A stretch of DNA of 64,000 nt. It comes from Streptomyces sp. R28. Lineage in GTDB: Bacteria; Actinomycetota; Actinomycetes; Streptomycetales; Streptomycetaceae. The DNA lies in NCBI RefSeq assembly GCF_041052385.1, contig NZ_CP163439.1, positions 3,771,001 to 3,835,000 of the forward strand, read 5' to 3'. Positions 11,061 to 19,170 of the stretch are shown here, piece by piece. A program made the translations under genes and the position numbers. Below the pieces are notes generated by a model, which made no database searches, was not told the DNA's origin, and saw only the letters and a list, made by a program, of their open reading frames with translations. Every line of letters starts with the position of its first letter. Within the stretch, counting starts at the first letter, position 1.

Positions 11061-11125
11061 GAAAGCTGTGACCGGACGGAAGAGTCCCGATCAGGCAGAT
11101 CAGGCAGATCGGCCGAGCAGGCCAA

Positions 11126-11383
11126 TCAGGCCTTCGCCTTGGCCTTCACCTTCGGCTGACGGTCCGTGGAGCGGTCCAGGACCATCACGAGGCCCGCGAT
11201 GACCGCGAACAGCACGATCGGGGCCAAGACGAACTGGCCCAGCGTCTCCATGACGCTCAGGCCCTGACCGGGGTCGTCGCCGTCGTCGCGCGTGAGCGCG
11301 AGCGCGGGGGACGACATGAGCAGCATCATCAGCGTCGTACCGGCAGCCAGGGCGCCGGCGCGCAGGGCGTTCTTCTTGTCCAC
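11126..11383 (-). CDS. Small membrane protein with signal sequence
   Basis: An 85-residue protein. Residues 1-30 look like a cleavable signal peptide ending in SSPALALT. One membrane helix follows at about 52-70 (FVLAPIVLFAVIAGLVMVL), then a short tail of Lys-Ala repeats (KVKAKAKA). No domain is recognised. It is on the same strand as malQ but upstream of nothing obvious, with its own terminator. The start ATG is the only reasonable one. Confidence 0.75.
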   Translation of the reverse strand: MDKKNALRAGALAAGTTLMMLLMSSPALALTRDDGDDPGQGLSVMETLGQFVLAPIVLFAVIAGLVMVLDRSTDRQPKVKAKAKA

Positions 11384-11470
11384 GGGGCCAAAAGTACCGA
11401 ACGGCGGGAAGGGCCGCGCGCCCGGGGTGCCGTATGCCGTAGGCCGTAGGAGGCGCGGTCCGTCCGGGCG

Positions 11471-13615
11471 TCACTCCCGCCGGACCGCCTCGCCCCGCAG
11501 CACCTCCACCAACGCCCGCACCCGGGCCGACTCCGCCAGTTCCTCCAGCGTCACCGCTCGCCCCTCCGCGTCCGCGATCGGCAGCCGCCAGTTCGGGTAC
11601 TGGTCCCACGTCCCCGGCAGGTTCTGCGGGCGGCGGTCGCCCACGCCGTCCGGGAGCCAGATGCCGACCATGCGGGCCGGGGTGCGCAGCAGAAAACGGT
11701 GGACCGCCTGGATCTCGGCCTCCTCCTCCGAGGCGCAGTGCCCGCCGTGCGAGCCCTGCAGCAGGCCGAGCCGGGAGAGCAGCTCCAGCCATTCGCCCGT
11801 GTCCGCCGACGCCTCCGCCCGCTCCTGCTCCAGAGGACGGGTCAACAGGCCAAGGCTGTCGCGGAGTTGGACGTGTTCGCCGGTGAGGCGGGCCGCGGTG
11901 GGCGGCAGGTCGTGGGTGGTGGCGGTGGCGAGGCAGTCGGCGCGCCAGGACTCCGGCGGCAGCGGGCGGCCGCCCCCGTCCCAGTCCCGCTCGAACCACA
12001 GCACCGAGGTGCCGAGCACGCCCCGCGCGCGCAGCGTCTCACGCACACCGGGCTCCACCGTGCCGAGATCCTCGCCGATCACGACCGCCCCGGCCCGGGA
12101 AGCCTCCAGCACCAGGATCGCGAGCATGGCCTCGGCGTCGTAACGGACGTACGTCCCCTCCGTCGGCGCGTGCCCCTGCGGCACCCACCACAGCCGGAAC
12201 AGACCCATGACGTGGTCGATCCGCAGCGCGCCCGCGTAGCGGAAGAGCGCTCTGAGCAGGCGGCGGTACGGCTCGTACCCCGATTCGGCCAGCCGGTCCG
12301 GCCGCCAGGGCGGCAGCCCCCAGTCCTGGCCGCGGGCGTTGAAGGCGTCCGGCGGGGCGCCCACCGACATCCCGGCCGCGAAGTACTCCTGCTGCGCCCA
12401 GGCATCCGCGCCTGCGGGGTGCACCCCGACCGCCAGGTCGTGCACGATCCCGACGGGCATCCCCGCCTCCCGCGCGATCCGCTGGGCGGCGGTCAGCTGG
12501 CCGTCGGTGAGCCAGGCGAGACGGCAGTGGAAGTCGACCCGGTCCATGAGCTCGCCCCGCGCGCGGTCGGTTTCGGGCGACCGCGGATCCCGCAGCCCCT
12601 GCGGCCACCGCTGCCAGTCCGAGCCGTGCACCTCGGCCAGCGCGCACCACGTGGCGTGGTCCTCCAGCGCCTGCCCCTCCCGCGCGAGGAAGTCGACGTA
12701 CGCGGCCCGGCGCCCCGGCCCGAGCGGCACCGCGCGCACCAGCTCCAGCGCCTCCCGCTTCGCCTCCCACACCGCGTCCCGGTCGATCAACTCCCCCTTT
12801 TCCAGCACTGCTTCACGCAGCCGCCCGGCCCGCTCCAGCAGCCCCCGCACCCGCTCGCGGTCCTCGACGTACGGGAACTCGGGCACGTCCTCGACCCGCA
12901 GGTGCACGGGGTCGGGGAAGCGGCGGGAGGACGGGCGATAGGGGGAAGGGTCGGTCGGCGCTCCCGGTACGGCCGCGTGCAACGGGTTGACCTGCACGAA
13001 TCCGGCGCCGCGCGCGCGGCCGGCCCAGGCGGCGAGGTCGGCGAGGTCGCCGAGGTCGCCCATGCCCCAGGAGCGGCGAGAGAGCAGGGAGTAGAGCTGG
13101 ACGAGGAGGCCGTACGAGCGTCCGGGGGGCGCGGGCACGCGGGGCGGGGCGACGACCAGGTGGCTGGTCGCCGTACGGCCGTCGGGGGCGGTGGCCGTCA
13201 AGCGGTGGACGCCGGGCGGGAGTTGGTCGGCGGTGGCGCGGGACTCGCCCTGTTCGGTCTCGATGTGCAGCCGGGTTCCGGCCGGCAGCGCGGCCAGTGC
13301 CTCGGGCTCGGCCCCGCTCCAGCACACGACCGTCGGCGGCAGCAGCCGCTCGCGCAGCTTCCGCTCGCGCGCGTCGAGCGCGGCACCGACGGCCCCGGGG
13401 GTGCTCGTGTCGACGTCGAGGGCGGCCAGGGCGAGGGCGAGCGCGGTGGCGGAGGCCGTGACCGTACGGTCCGCGGACGGCTGGTAGGAGGTGGCGACGC
13501 CGTGCAGCTCGGCGAGGCGGGCCAGGTCGTCGGAGGGCAGATCCTCGCGGCCCTCGGAACCCTCAGAACTCTCAGAACCCTCGGTGGGGGCTTCGGCCGA
13601 CCGCTCAGCTGTCAT
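11471..13615 (-). CDS. malQ: 4-alpha-glucanotransferase (amylomaltase, GH77)
   Basis: A 714-residue cytosolic enzyme that transfers maltosyl and longer glucan units between chains in maltose and glycogen metabolism. GH77 features are clear: SYGLLVQLYSLLSRRSWGMGD, the LRIDHVMGLFRLWWVP segment with the catalytic region, VVIGEDLGTVEPGVRETL with the acid Glu, and ATTHDLPPTAARL. About 150 N-terminal residues form the beta-sandwich-like extension typical of actinobacterial MalQ. The ATG at 13615 follows directly on the TAG of the small repeat-peptide gene upstream, so the two are translationally coupled. Confidence 0.93.
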   Translation of the reverse strand: MTAERSAEAPTEGSESSEGSEGREDLPSDDLARLAELHGVATSYQPSADRTVTASATALALALAALDVDTSTPGAVGAALDARERKLRERLLPPTVVCWSGAEPEALAALPAGTRLHIETEQGESRATADQLPPGVHRLTATAPDGRTATSHLVVAPPRVPAPPGRSYGLLVQLYSLLSRRSWGMGDLGDLADLAAWAGRARGAGFVQVNPLHAAVPGAPTDPSPYRPSSRRFPDPVHLRVEDVPEFPYVEDRERVRGLLERAGRLREAVLEKGELIDRDAVWEAKREALELVRAVPLGPGRRAAYVDFLAREGQALEDHATWCALAEVHGSDWQRWPQGLRDPRSPETDRARGELMDRVDFHCRLAWLTDGQLTAAQRIAREAGMPVGIVHDLAVGVHPAGADAWAQQEYFAAGMSVGAPPDAFNARGQDWGLPPWRPDRLAESGYEPYRRLLRALFRYAGALRIDHVMGLFRLWWVPQGHAPTEGTYVRYDAEAMLAILVLEASRAGAVVIGEDLGTVEPGVRETLRARGVLGTSVLWFERDWDGGGRPLPPESWRADCLATATTHDLPPTAARLTGEHVQLRDSLGLLTRPLEQERAEASADTGEWLELLSRLGLLQGSHGGHCASEEEAEIQAVHRFLLRTPARMVGIWLPDGVGDRRPQNLPGTWDQYPNWRLPIADAEGRAVTLEELAESARVRALVEVLRGEAVRRE

Positions 13616-13894
13616 CTACGACCTCGGGAAATCCATGTCCATGTCCATACCGGTGTCCATACCCATGTCCCAGGTCGCCGCCTCACTGGTCAGCGGCGCG
13701 GCGTCGGCGAGCGGCGGCTCGCTGGTGAGGGGCTCGACGTCGGGGAGGGGCGGTTCGCTGGTGAGCGGGGTTTCGGTGTAGGCGCCCTCGGCGCTGAAGA
13801 CGCAGGCGGGCATCTCCGGTTCGGTGAAGACGCCTGCATACATCTCGGGCTCGCTGGGCGCCTCGGGTTTGGACAGGGCCGATGCTGTGGGCAC
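13616..13894 (-). CDS. Small acidic repeat protein coupled to malQ
   Basis: A 92-residue protein started at the GTG at 13894, which has a strong AGAGGAGG box five bases upstream. It has no recognised domain. It contains two imperfect copies of EPEMxAxVF, three copies of PLTSE separated by short acidic spacers, and an Asp/Met-rich tail (WDMGMDTGMDMDMDFPRS). Its TAG stop touches the malQ ATG with no gap, so it is made with MalQ. It is strongly acidic and Pro/Met-rich and likely unfolded. It could be a regulatory or metal-binding peptide, or a peptide that is processed, but nothing nearby encodes a modifying enzyme. Function is unknown. Confidence 0.7.
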   Translation of the reverse strand: MPTASALSKPEAPSEPEMYAGVFTEPEMPACVFSAEGAYTETPLTSEPPLPDVEPLTSEPPLADAAPLTSEAATWDMGMDTGMDMDMDFPRS

Positions 13895-14057
13895 GGGGGC
13901 CTCCTCTTCTAGTACGGCGTGCGGGTTACCGCCAGCCCTACCCAGCAGGCGCGGGGACAGACGTCCAGAAGCGAACAACATGCCTCACGTCACATTCCGT
14001 TCCGCACATTCTGCTCCGGACGCCGCGTCTGTCGGGTTAATTTCCTGATCACTATTC

Positions 14058-14081
14058 ACTCAGTACATGTACTCAGTACAT
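14058..14081. promoter_or_regulatory. Probable PadR operator
   Basis: ACTCAGTACAT occurs twice in tandem (14058-14068 and 14071-14081). The junction creates the perfect 12-base palindrome AGTACATGTACT (14062-14073). PadR proteins commonly bind ATGTAC-type palindromes. The second copy ends two bases before the first ATG, so binding would block the start of the operon. Confidence 0.7.
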
Positions 14082-14082
14082 A

Positions 14083-14625
14083 ATGATCGGCATGAGCACC
14101 CGCCACATCCTGTTGGGGCTGCTCGCCACGGGGCCGAGCCATGGCTACGACCTCAAGCGACGCCACGACGAACGCTTCCCGCAAGCCCGCCCGCTGGCCT
14201 ATGGGCAGGTCTACACGACCCTGCAGCGGCTGGTCCGCGACGGGCTGGCCGAGGTCGAGGGCACCGATGCGGACGGCGGCCCCGAGCGCACCACGTACCG
14301 CTCGACGGACGACGGTGCGCGCGAACTGGCCAAGTGGGCCGGCGAGATCGCGCCGCCCGCGCCGTTCGTGACGAACGAGATCTTCGCCAAGGTCGTCGTG
14401 TCCATCCTGTCCGACGGCGACGCCGAGGCCTATCTGCGCGCCCAGCGTGCCGCCCACATGGAGCGGATGCGGGAGCTCACGACGGTCAAGACCGCGCCGC
14501 GTACCGATCTCGCGACCGTGCTCTCGGCGGACTACGCCCTCAACCACCTCGATGCCGACCTCCGCTGGATGACGACCACGGCGGCCCGGCTCACCACCCT
14601 GACCGCGGAGGTCGACGCAGCATGA
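14083..14625 (+). CDS. PadR-family transcriptional regulator
   Basis: A 180-residue repressor. The winged helix is at the N-terminus (RHILLGLLATGPSHGYDLKRR, YGQVYTTLQRLVRDGLAE), followed by the helical PadR C-terminal dimerisation domain. Two ATGs (14083 and 14092) are possible; neither has a good ribosome-binding site, so a leaderless or operator-embedded start is likely. Its stop overlaps the ATG of the ABC ATPase gene (ATGA), which puts the regulator and its transporter in one operon under autoregulation. Confidence 0.9.
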   Translation: MIGMSTRHILLGLLATGPSHGYDLKRRHDERFPQARPLAYGQVYTTLQRLVRDGLAEVEGTDADGGPERTTYRSTDDGARELAKWAGEIAPPAPFVTNEIFAKVVVSILSDGDAEAYLRAQRAAHMERMRELTTVKTAPRTDLATVLSADYALNHLDADLRWMTTTAARLTTLTAEVDAA

Positions 14626-15320
14626 GCAACACAAGGGGAGGCACGGTGCCGCTGCTCGCGGCCCGTGACCTCGTCAAGGCACACGGCAGGACCCAGGCCC
14701 TGCGCGGCGCCTCCATCGAACTGCGGGCCGGCGAGATCCTCGCCGTCACCGGCGCCAGCGGCAGCGGAAAGTCCACACTGCTGCACTGCCTGTCCGGCAT
14801 CGTCCGCCCGGACACCGGCTCGGTGACGTACGACGGGGAGCGGCTGGACCAGCTGCCCGAGCAGCGGCTGAGCGAGCTGCGGCGCACGGAGTTCGGCGTG
14901 GTCTTCCAGTTCGGGCAGCTCATCCCGGAGCTGACGGCCCTGGACAATGTGGCGCTGCCGCTGCTGCTCGCCGGCGCGCGCAGGCAGGAGGCACAGGCGA
15001 AGGCCGGTGAGTGGCTGGAGCGGTTCGGGGTGCGCGGGCAGGAGGCGCTGCGGCCCGGCGAGATGAGCGGCGGCCAGGCCCAGCGGGCGGCCCTGGCCCG
15101 GGCCCTGGTCACCGGCCCGAAGGTGGTCTTCGCGGACGAGCCGACCGGGGCGCTGGACTCGCTGGCGAGCGAGCAGGTGATGACGGCCCTGGCGCACTCG
15201 GCCCGCGAGTCGGGCACGGCGGTGCTGCTGATCACGCACGACGCCCAGGTGGCGGCGTACGCGGACCACGAGGTGCGGCTGACCGACGGAACCGTGACGC
15301 CGCTGGAGGTGGCGGCATGA
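14622..15320 (+). CDS. ABC transporter ATP-binding protein (LolD/MacB type)
   Basis: A 232-residue ATPase with Walker A GASGSGKST (44-52), signature MSGGQAQRAALA, and Walker B VVFADEP followed by TGALDS. This set is typical of the MacB/LolD/BceA class that works with FtsX-like permeases in peptide or drug export. The ATG at 14622 overlaps the PadR stop; a GTG at 14646 has a better GGGGAGG box and would remove eight residues. Confidence 0.93.
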   Translation: MSNTRGGTVPLLAARDLVKAHGRTQALRGASIELRAGEILAVTGASGSGKSTLLHCLSGIVRPDTGSVTYDGERLDQLPEQRLSELRRTEFGVVFQFGQLIPELTALDNVALPLLLAGARRQEAQAKAGEWLERFGVRGQEALRPGEMSGGQAQRAALARALVTGPKVVFADEPTGALDSLASEQVMTALAHSARESGTAVLLITHDAQVAAYADHEVRLTDGTVTPLEVAA

Positions 15321-15445
15321 GGGGCGAGCTCCGCTGCGGCGGGAGGACCGCCGCCCGACCGGAGTCGACGACGCGGCCCGCTGGACACGGCGGCGGCTTC
15401 CGGCTCACCGGCGAAACCGTGACCTGTGCGGAGGTGACCGCATGA
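15317..15445 (+). CDS. Very small ORF between ATPase and permease genes
   Basis: A 42-codon frame whose ATG overlaps the ATPase stop (ATGA) and whose TGA overlaps the permease ATG (ATGA). It codes for a basic, Cys-containing peptide with no known domain. Its start (GGCGGCATGAGGGGCGAGCT) resembles the permease start (ACCGCATGAGGGCCGACCT), which suggests a local duplication. It may keep ribosomes coupled across the gap or may not be a real gene. Confidence 0.35.
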   Translation: MRGELRCGGRTAARPESTTRPAGHGGGFRLTGETVTCAEVTA

Positions 15446-16800
15446 GGGCCGACCTCCGGCTGGCCTGGCTGCTCACCCGGGGATCCGACCGGCGCGAGTG
15501 GTGGCGGGTGGGGCTCACCGCGGTCGGGGCGGCGCTCGCGACCGGATTCGCGCTGACGGCCGTCGTGCTGGCTTCGCTCGACGGCTACAACAGCGTGCCG
15601 CTCGCGCACGGCTTGCTGAACGGCCAAGGAGAGCGCTCCGGGGTGGTCTTCAGCCTGGCGCTCCTCCTCGTTCCGGTGCTCGGCTTCCTCGGCCAGAGCG
15701 CGCGGATCGGCGCCGTCCACCGCGACCGGCGGCTCGCCGGGCTGCGACTGGCCGGGGCCGCTCCCTGGCAGGTGCGTCGGATCGCCGCACTGGAGACGGG
15801 GCTGGCCTGTCTGCTGGGCTCGGCGCTCGCCACCGCGGTCGCGGTACCGGTGCTGCTCTCCCTGTGGACCAGTCCGACCGCCCTCGCCTGGGCGGGGATC
15901 GCCCTGGTCGCCCTGGGGGTACCGGCGCTGGGCGCCGCGGCGGCCGCGCTGGCGTTGCGCCAGGTGGTGGCGTCACCGCTCGGCTGGGTGCGCCGGGTGC
16001 GGACCGCCCAGCGTCCGGGGCGGGTGTTCCTGGTGGTGACCGGACTGCTCGTCGCGTTGGTGGCGCTGATCCTGCTGACCTCGGTGTTCGACAGGCCCCG
16101 CAGGTTCTCCCCCGTTCCGCCGGTCATCGTGGCCCTGACCCTGCTGGTCGGTGCCGCGGCGGTGTCGCTGACGGGCTGGTCCTCCGGCCTGCTGGGCCGC
16201 GTCCTCGCGGTCCGGGCCCAGCGCCCGGCCCTGCTGATCGCGGCCGAACGGCTGCGCGACGACCCGTGGGCGGCGGCCCGCACCCACGCGGCCGTGCTGC
16301 TGGTGACCGTCGTCGGCACCGGCTTCGTGGGAGTGCGGCAGGTACTGCTCGCCGATGTGCACGCCATGAGCCGCGTGGGCCGCCTCGGCATGAACATGGC
16401 GTTCTATACGACGGGCCTCGCTCTGACGGCGGCCGCGATCCTCGTCGCCCTCGGGATCATCCTGTCGGCTCTCGCTGTCGGCACCGCCGAGTCCCTGGCC
16501 ACCCGGCGCCGGGCCCTGGCAGTGCAGAACGCCGCCGGGGTGCCGCGTGGGGTGCTGGCCCGGGCGCTGTTCCTCGAGACCGCGCTCCCGCTGGTCCCGG
16601 CGGTCGTGGTGGCGGGCGCCGGCGGCATGGCGATCGGCGCCTGGTACGCGTCGATCACCACGGAGTACACGACGCCGGACGTGCCGTACGTCTCCCTGCT
16701 GGTCCCCTTCGCGGTGTACGCCTGCTGCCTGCTGGCGGCGGCCACCTCGCTGCCCCTGCTGCACCGCTCGGTCCGCCCGGCGGAGCTGCGGTACGTGTGA
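15442..16800 (+). CDS. FtsX-like ABC transporter permease
   Basis: A 452-residue membrane protein with about eight predicted helices in two clusters. An FtsX/MacB-type permease core is seen in DRRLAGLRLAGAAPWQVRR and again in ATRRRALAVQNAAGVPRGVLARALF, the cytoplasmic coupling regions that contact the ATPase. It lacks a large extracellular domain. With the preceding ATPase and PadR repressor it should form a drug- or peptide-responsive export system. Confidence 0.88.
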   Translation: MRADLRLAWLLTRGSDRREWWRVGLTAVGAALATGFALTAVVLASLDGYNSVPLAHGLLNGQGERSGVVFSLALLLVPVLGFLGQSARIGAVHRDRRLAGLRLAGAAPWQVRRIAALETGLACLLGSALATAVAVPVLLSLWTSPTALAWAGIALVALGVPALGAAAAALALRQVVASPLGWVRRVRTAQRPGRVFLVVTGLLVALVALILLTSVFDRPRRFSPVPPVIVALTLLVGAAAVSLTGWSSGLLGRVLAVRAQRPALLIAAERLRDDPWAAARTHAAVLLVTVVGTGFVGVRQVLLADVHAMSRVGRLGMNMAFYTTGLALTAAAILVALGIILSALAVGTAESLATRRRALAVQNAAGVPRGVLARALFLETALPLVPAVVVAGAGGMAIGAWYASITTEYTTPDVPYVSLLVPFAVYACCLLAAATSLPLLHRSVRPAELRYV

Positions 16801-16905
16801 CAACGGCCCGGCGGCCGCGCAACTGTCCGGCCCCGGGGGCACGGGGGACCCTCGGGGCTGGATGCCGTACACATGGGCACTGCGGGTATGCGAAAGCCCG
16901 GGTCG

Positions 16906-17442
16906 TCAGGCGGAAATGCCGTCGATCCGGGCCATGGCGTCCTCCGCGCCGAACGGCTGCAAGTACGGCAGCCAGCGCGGGTCCCTATGCCCGGTGCCGA
17001 TGATGCGCCAGGCGAGGCCGGTGGGTGGAGCAGGTTTGTGGCGCAGCCGCCAGCCGATCTCGAACAGGTGTCGATCGGCCTTCACGTGGTTGCAGCGGCG
17101 GCACGAGGCCACCACGTTGTCCCAGACGTGCTTGCCCCCGCGGCTGCGCGGGATGACGTGGTCGACGCTGGTTGCGACGCCACCGCAGTACATGCACCGG
17201 CCCCCGTCGCGCGCGAAGAGCGCCCTGCGGGTAAGAGGAACGGGCCCCCGATAGGGAACCCGGACGAATCGCTTGAGCCGGACCACGCTGGGTGCGGGGA
17301 CTGTGACGGTCGCGCTGTGCATGAAGGCGCCGGACTCCTCGAGGCATACGGCCTTGTTCTCGAGGACGAGGACGAGCGCGCGGCGGAGCGGTACGACGCC
17401 GAGTGGCTCGTACGACGCGTTGAGGACCAGGACATGCGGCAC
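16906..17442 (-). CDS. HNH endonuclease
   Basis: A 178-residue nuclease of the widespread actinobacterial HNH family. A zinc site is formed by CxxC at 83/86 and CxxC at 114/117. The catalytic HNH core is SVDHVIPRSRGG (Asp94-His95) with Asn109 in WDN and a distal His in CNHVKADR. The start GTG at 17442 has a perfect AAGGAGG box five bases upstream; the frame upstream of it is not gene-like. Its biological role in Streptomyces is not known. Confidence 0.9.
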   Translation of the reverse strand: MPHVLVLNASYEPLGVVPLRRALVLVLENKAVCLEESGAFMHSATVTVPAPSVVRLKRFVRVPYRGPVPLTRRALFARDGGRCMYCGGVATSVDHVIPRSRGGKHVWDNVVASCRRCNHVKADRHLFEIGWRLRHKPAPPTGLAWRIIGTGHRDPRWLPYLQPFGAEDAMARIDGISA

Positions 17443-17570
17443 GGATGCCTCCTTGGGCGTCGGCGGCGCGTGGCTTGCGCCGGGACGATCTGTAGTCAGT
17501 CTCCCCTCTTGCCTGGTGAAAGCGCCACCATGTCCCGGTAACGGGCTGGGAGTGTTTTCGACCACATCTG

Positions 17571-17620
17571 ATTCATCCCCAGGATGACGAACTGTTCATC
17601 CCACCAGTTCATCCCCAGGT
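17571..17620. repeat. Three TTCATCCC repeats upstream of the mscS gene
   Basis: The gap 17443-17759 between the HNH and channel genes holds TTCATCCC at 17572, 17595 and 17608; the first and third are followed by CAGG. They could be binding sites for an unknown regulator of the divergent pair. Nothing else was recognised in this gap apart from the ribosome-binding site of the channel gene. Confidence 0.4.
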
Positions 17621-17759
17621 GGGCACGGTTTCTCCCTCGAACACGGCGACGATCCACACACGATGCCCCGATAGTGTGGTGGACCTGCCCTGCCGGTGAC
17701 CTTTTCGTGACCTTGACCATCTGCCGGTGGGGCGGGCCGCTGCACTGGAGGTACCAGCC

Positions 17760-18854
17760 GTGTCCTTGCCCGCCGACCTATTGGCCGCCGGTTCGACCCC
17801 ATCACCGTCCCCGTCGGAGACGACGACCCCGGCGGTGCCGTCGATCCAGGACGCCCACGAGAGCGCTACCCAGGCCGCGAGCTGGGTCGAGCAGAACTGG
17901 TCGACCTGGCTCGCGATAGGTCTGAAGGTCCTGCTGATCCTGGTGATCGCGGCGGTGCTGAGAGTGGCGATCCGGCGGGCGATCACCAAGCTCATAGACC
18001 GGATGAACCGCACCGCCCAGGCGGTGGACGGCACGGCCCTCGGCGGCCTGCTGGTCAATGTCGAGCGGCGCCGTCAGCGCTCGCAGGCGATCGGCTCGGT
18101 CCTGCGCTCGGTGGCGAGCTTCCTGATCATGGGCACCGCGGCCCTGATGATCCTCTCCACCTTCGACATCAACCTGGCCCCGCTGCTGGCCTCTGCCGGT
18201 GTGGCGGGCGTGGCGATCGGCTTCGGCGCCCGCAATCTGGTCACCGACTTCCTGTCCGGCGTCTTCATGATCCTTGAGGACCAGTACGGCGTCGGCGACT
18301 CCATCGACGCCGGCGTCGCCTCCGGCGAGGTCATCGAGGTCGGCCTGCGCGTGACCAAGCTGCGCGGCGACAACGGCGAGATCTGGTACGTCCGCAACGG
18401 CGAGGTCAAGCGCATCGGCAACCTCTCGCAGGGCTGGTCGACGTCCGGCGTGGACGTCACCGTCCGCTCCTCCGAGGACCTGGACAGGGTCAAGCGCACC
18501 ATCGACGAGGTCGCCGAGAAGATGAGCAAGGAGGAGCCCTGGAACGAGCTCCTCTGGGGCCCGATCGAAGTCCTCGGCCTGGACAGCGTGCTGCTGGACT
18601 CGATGGTCGTACGCGTGTCCGCGAAGACGATGCCCGGCAAGTCCCTGACGGTGGAACGCGAGCTGCGCTGGCGTATCAAGCGCGCCTTCGACGCCGCCGA
18701 CATCCGGATCGTCGGCCGTGCTCCCCTCACGACGGAAGAGGCGGCCGCGACCGACCCGACGGCGGGCATGGCGGCTCCGTCGGCGTACTCCAACTCGTCC
18801 TCTCCGCAGGCCCAGGCGGCTACACCGCTGACGCCGCCGAGCGTGACGAAGTAG
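17760..18854 (+). CDS. MscS-family mechanosensitive channel
   Basis: A 364-residue inner-membrane channel that releases solutes under hypo-osmotic stress. Predicted helices lie at about 50-70, 108-130 and the pore helix 135-165 (LLASAGVAGVAIGFGARNLVTDFLSG; small-residue-rich like TM3 of MscS). The beta domain follows (VGDSIDAGVASGEVIEVGLR, VRNGEVKRIGN) and the cytoplasmic C-terminal domain. The last 50 residues are a disordered Ser/Pro/Ala tail. The GTG at 17760 has GGAGG eight bases upstream. Confidence 0.92.
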   Translation: MSLPADLLAAGSTPSPSPSETTTPAVPSIQDAHESATQAASWVEQNWSTWLAIGLKVLLILVIAAVLRVAIRRAITKLIDRMNRTAQAVDGTALGGLLVNVERRRQRSQAIGSVLRSVASFLIMGTAALMILSTFDINLAPLLASAGVAGVAIGFGARNLVTDFLSGVFMILEDQYGVGDSIDAGVASGEVIEVGLRVTKLRGDNGEIWYVRNGEVKRIGNLSQGWSTSGVDVTVRSSEDLDRVKRTIDEVAEKMSKEEPWNELLWGPIEVLGLDSVLLDSMVVRVSAKTMPGKSLTVERELRWRIKRAFDAADIRIVGRAPLTTEEAAATDPTAGMAAPSAYSNSSSPQAQAATPLTPPSVTK

Positions 18855-18866
18855 CCGCGCCCTGCC

Positions 18867-19127
18867 TCAGCCGACCCATCCCCGCCACCGCGGCCACGGT
18901 GCCTCGCACCGTCCCTCGGCGATCGCCTTCTCGTACTCCCGCTGGGCGAGCTCGTCCAGCTCACGCCCGGTCAGCGGCTTGCTGTCGAGGCTGGTGACCC
19001 GGGAGAAGGCGATCAGGCACTCGCCGTGCGGCACGGGCCGGGTCGCCCAGAAGACGAAGGACACGCCCGCGACGATCACGGCGAGCGAGGCGAGGGCGAG
19101 CAGCGCACGGCGACGGTCACGCGTCAT
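18867..19127 (-). CDS. Small single-pass membrane protein
   Basis: An 86-residue protein: one N-terminal membrane helix at about 9-28, then an exported or cytoplasmic domain with two Cys (HGECLIAF and GRCEAPW) that could form a disulphide if outside. No known domain. It is convergent with the channel gene and just downstream of the LysR gene on the same strand. Confidence 0.65.
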   Translation of the reverse strand: MTRDRRRALLALASLAVIVAGVSFVFWATRPVPHGECLIAFSRVTSLDSKPLTGRELDELAQREYEKAIAEGRCEAPWPRWRGWVG

Positions 19128-19170
19128 CCGCGCAGCCTAGCCGCGGCCGGTCGCGGCACCGCCGAACCGG

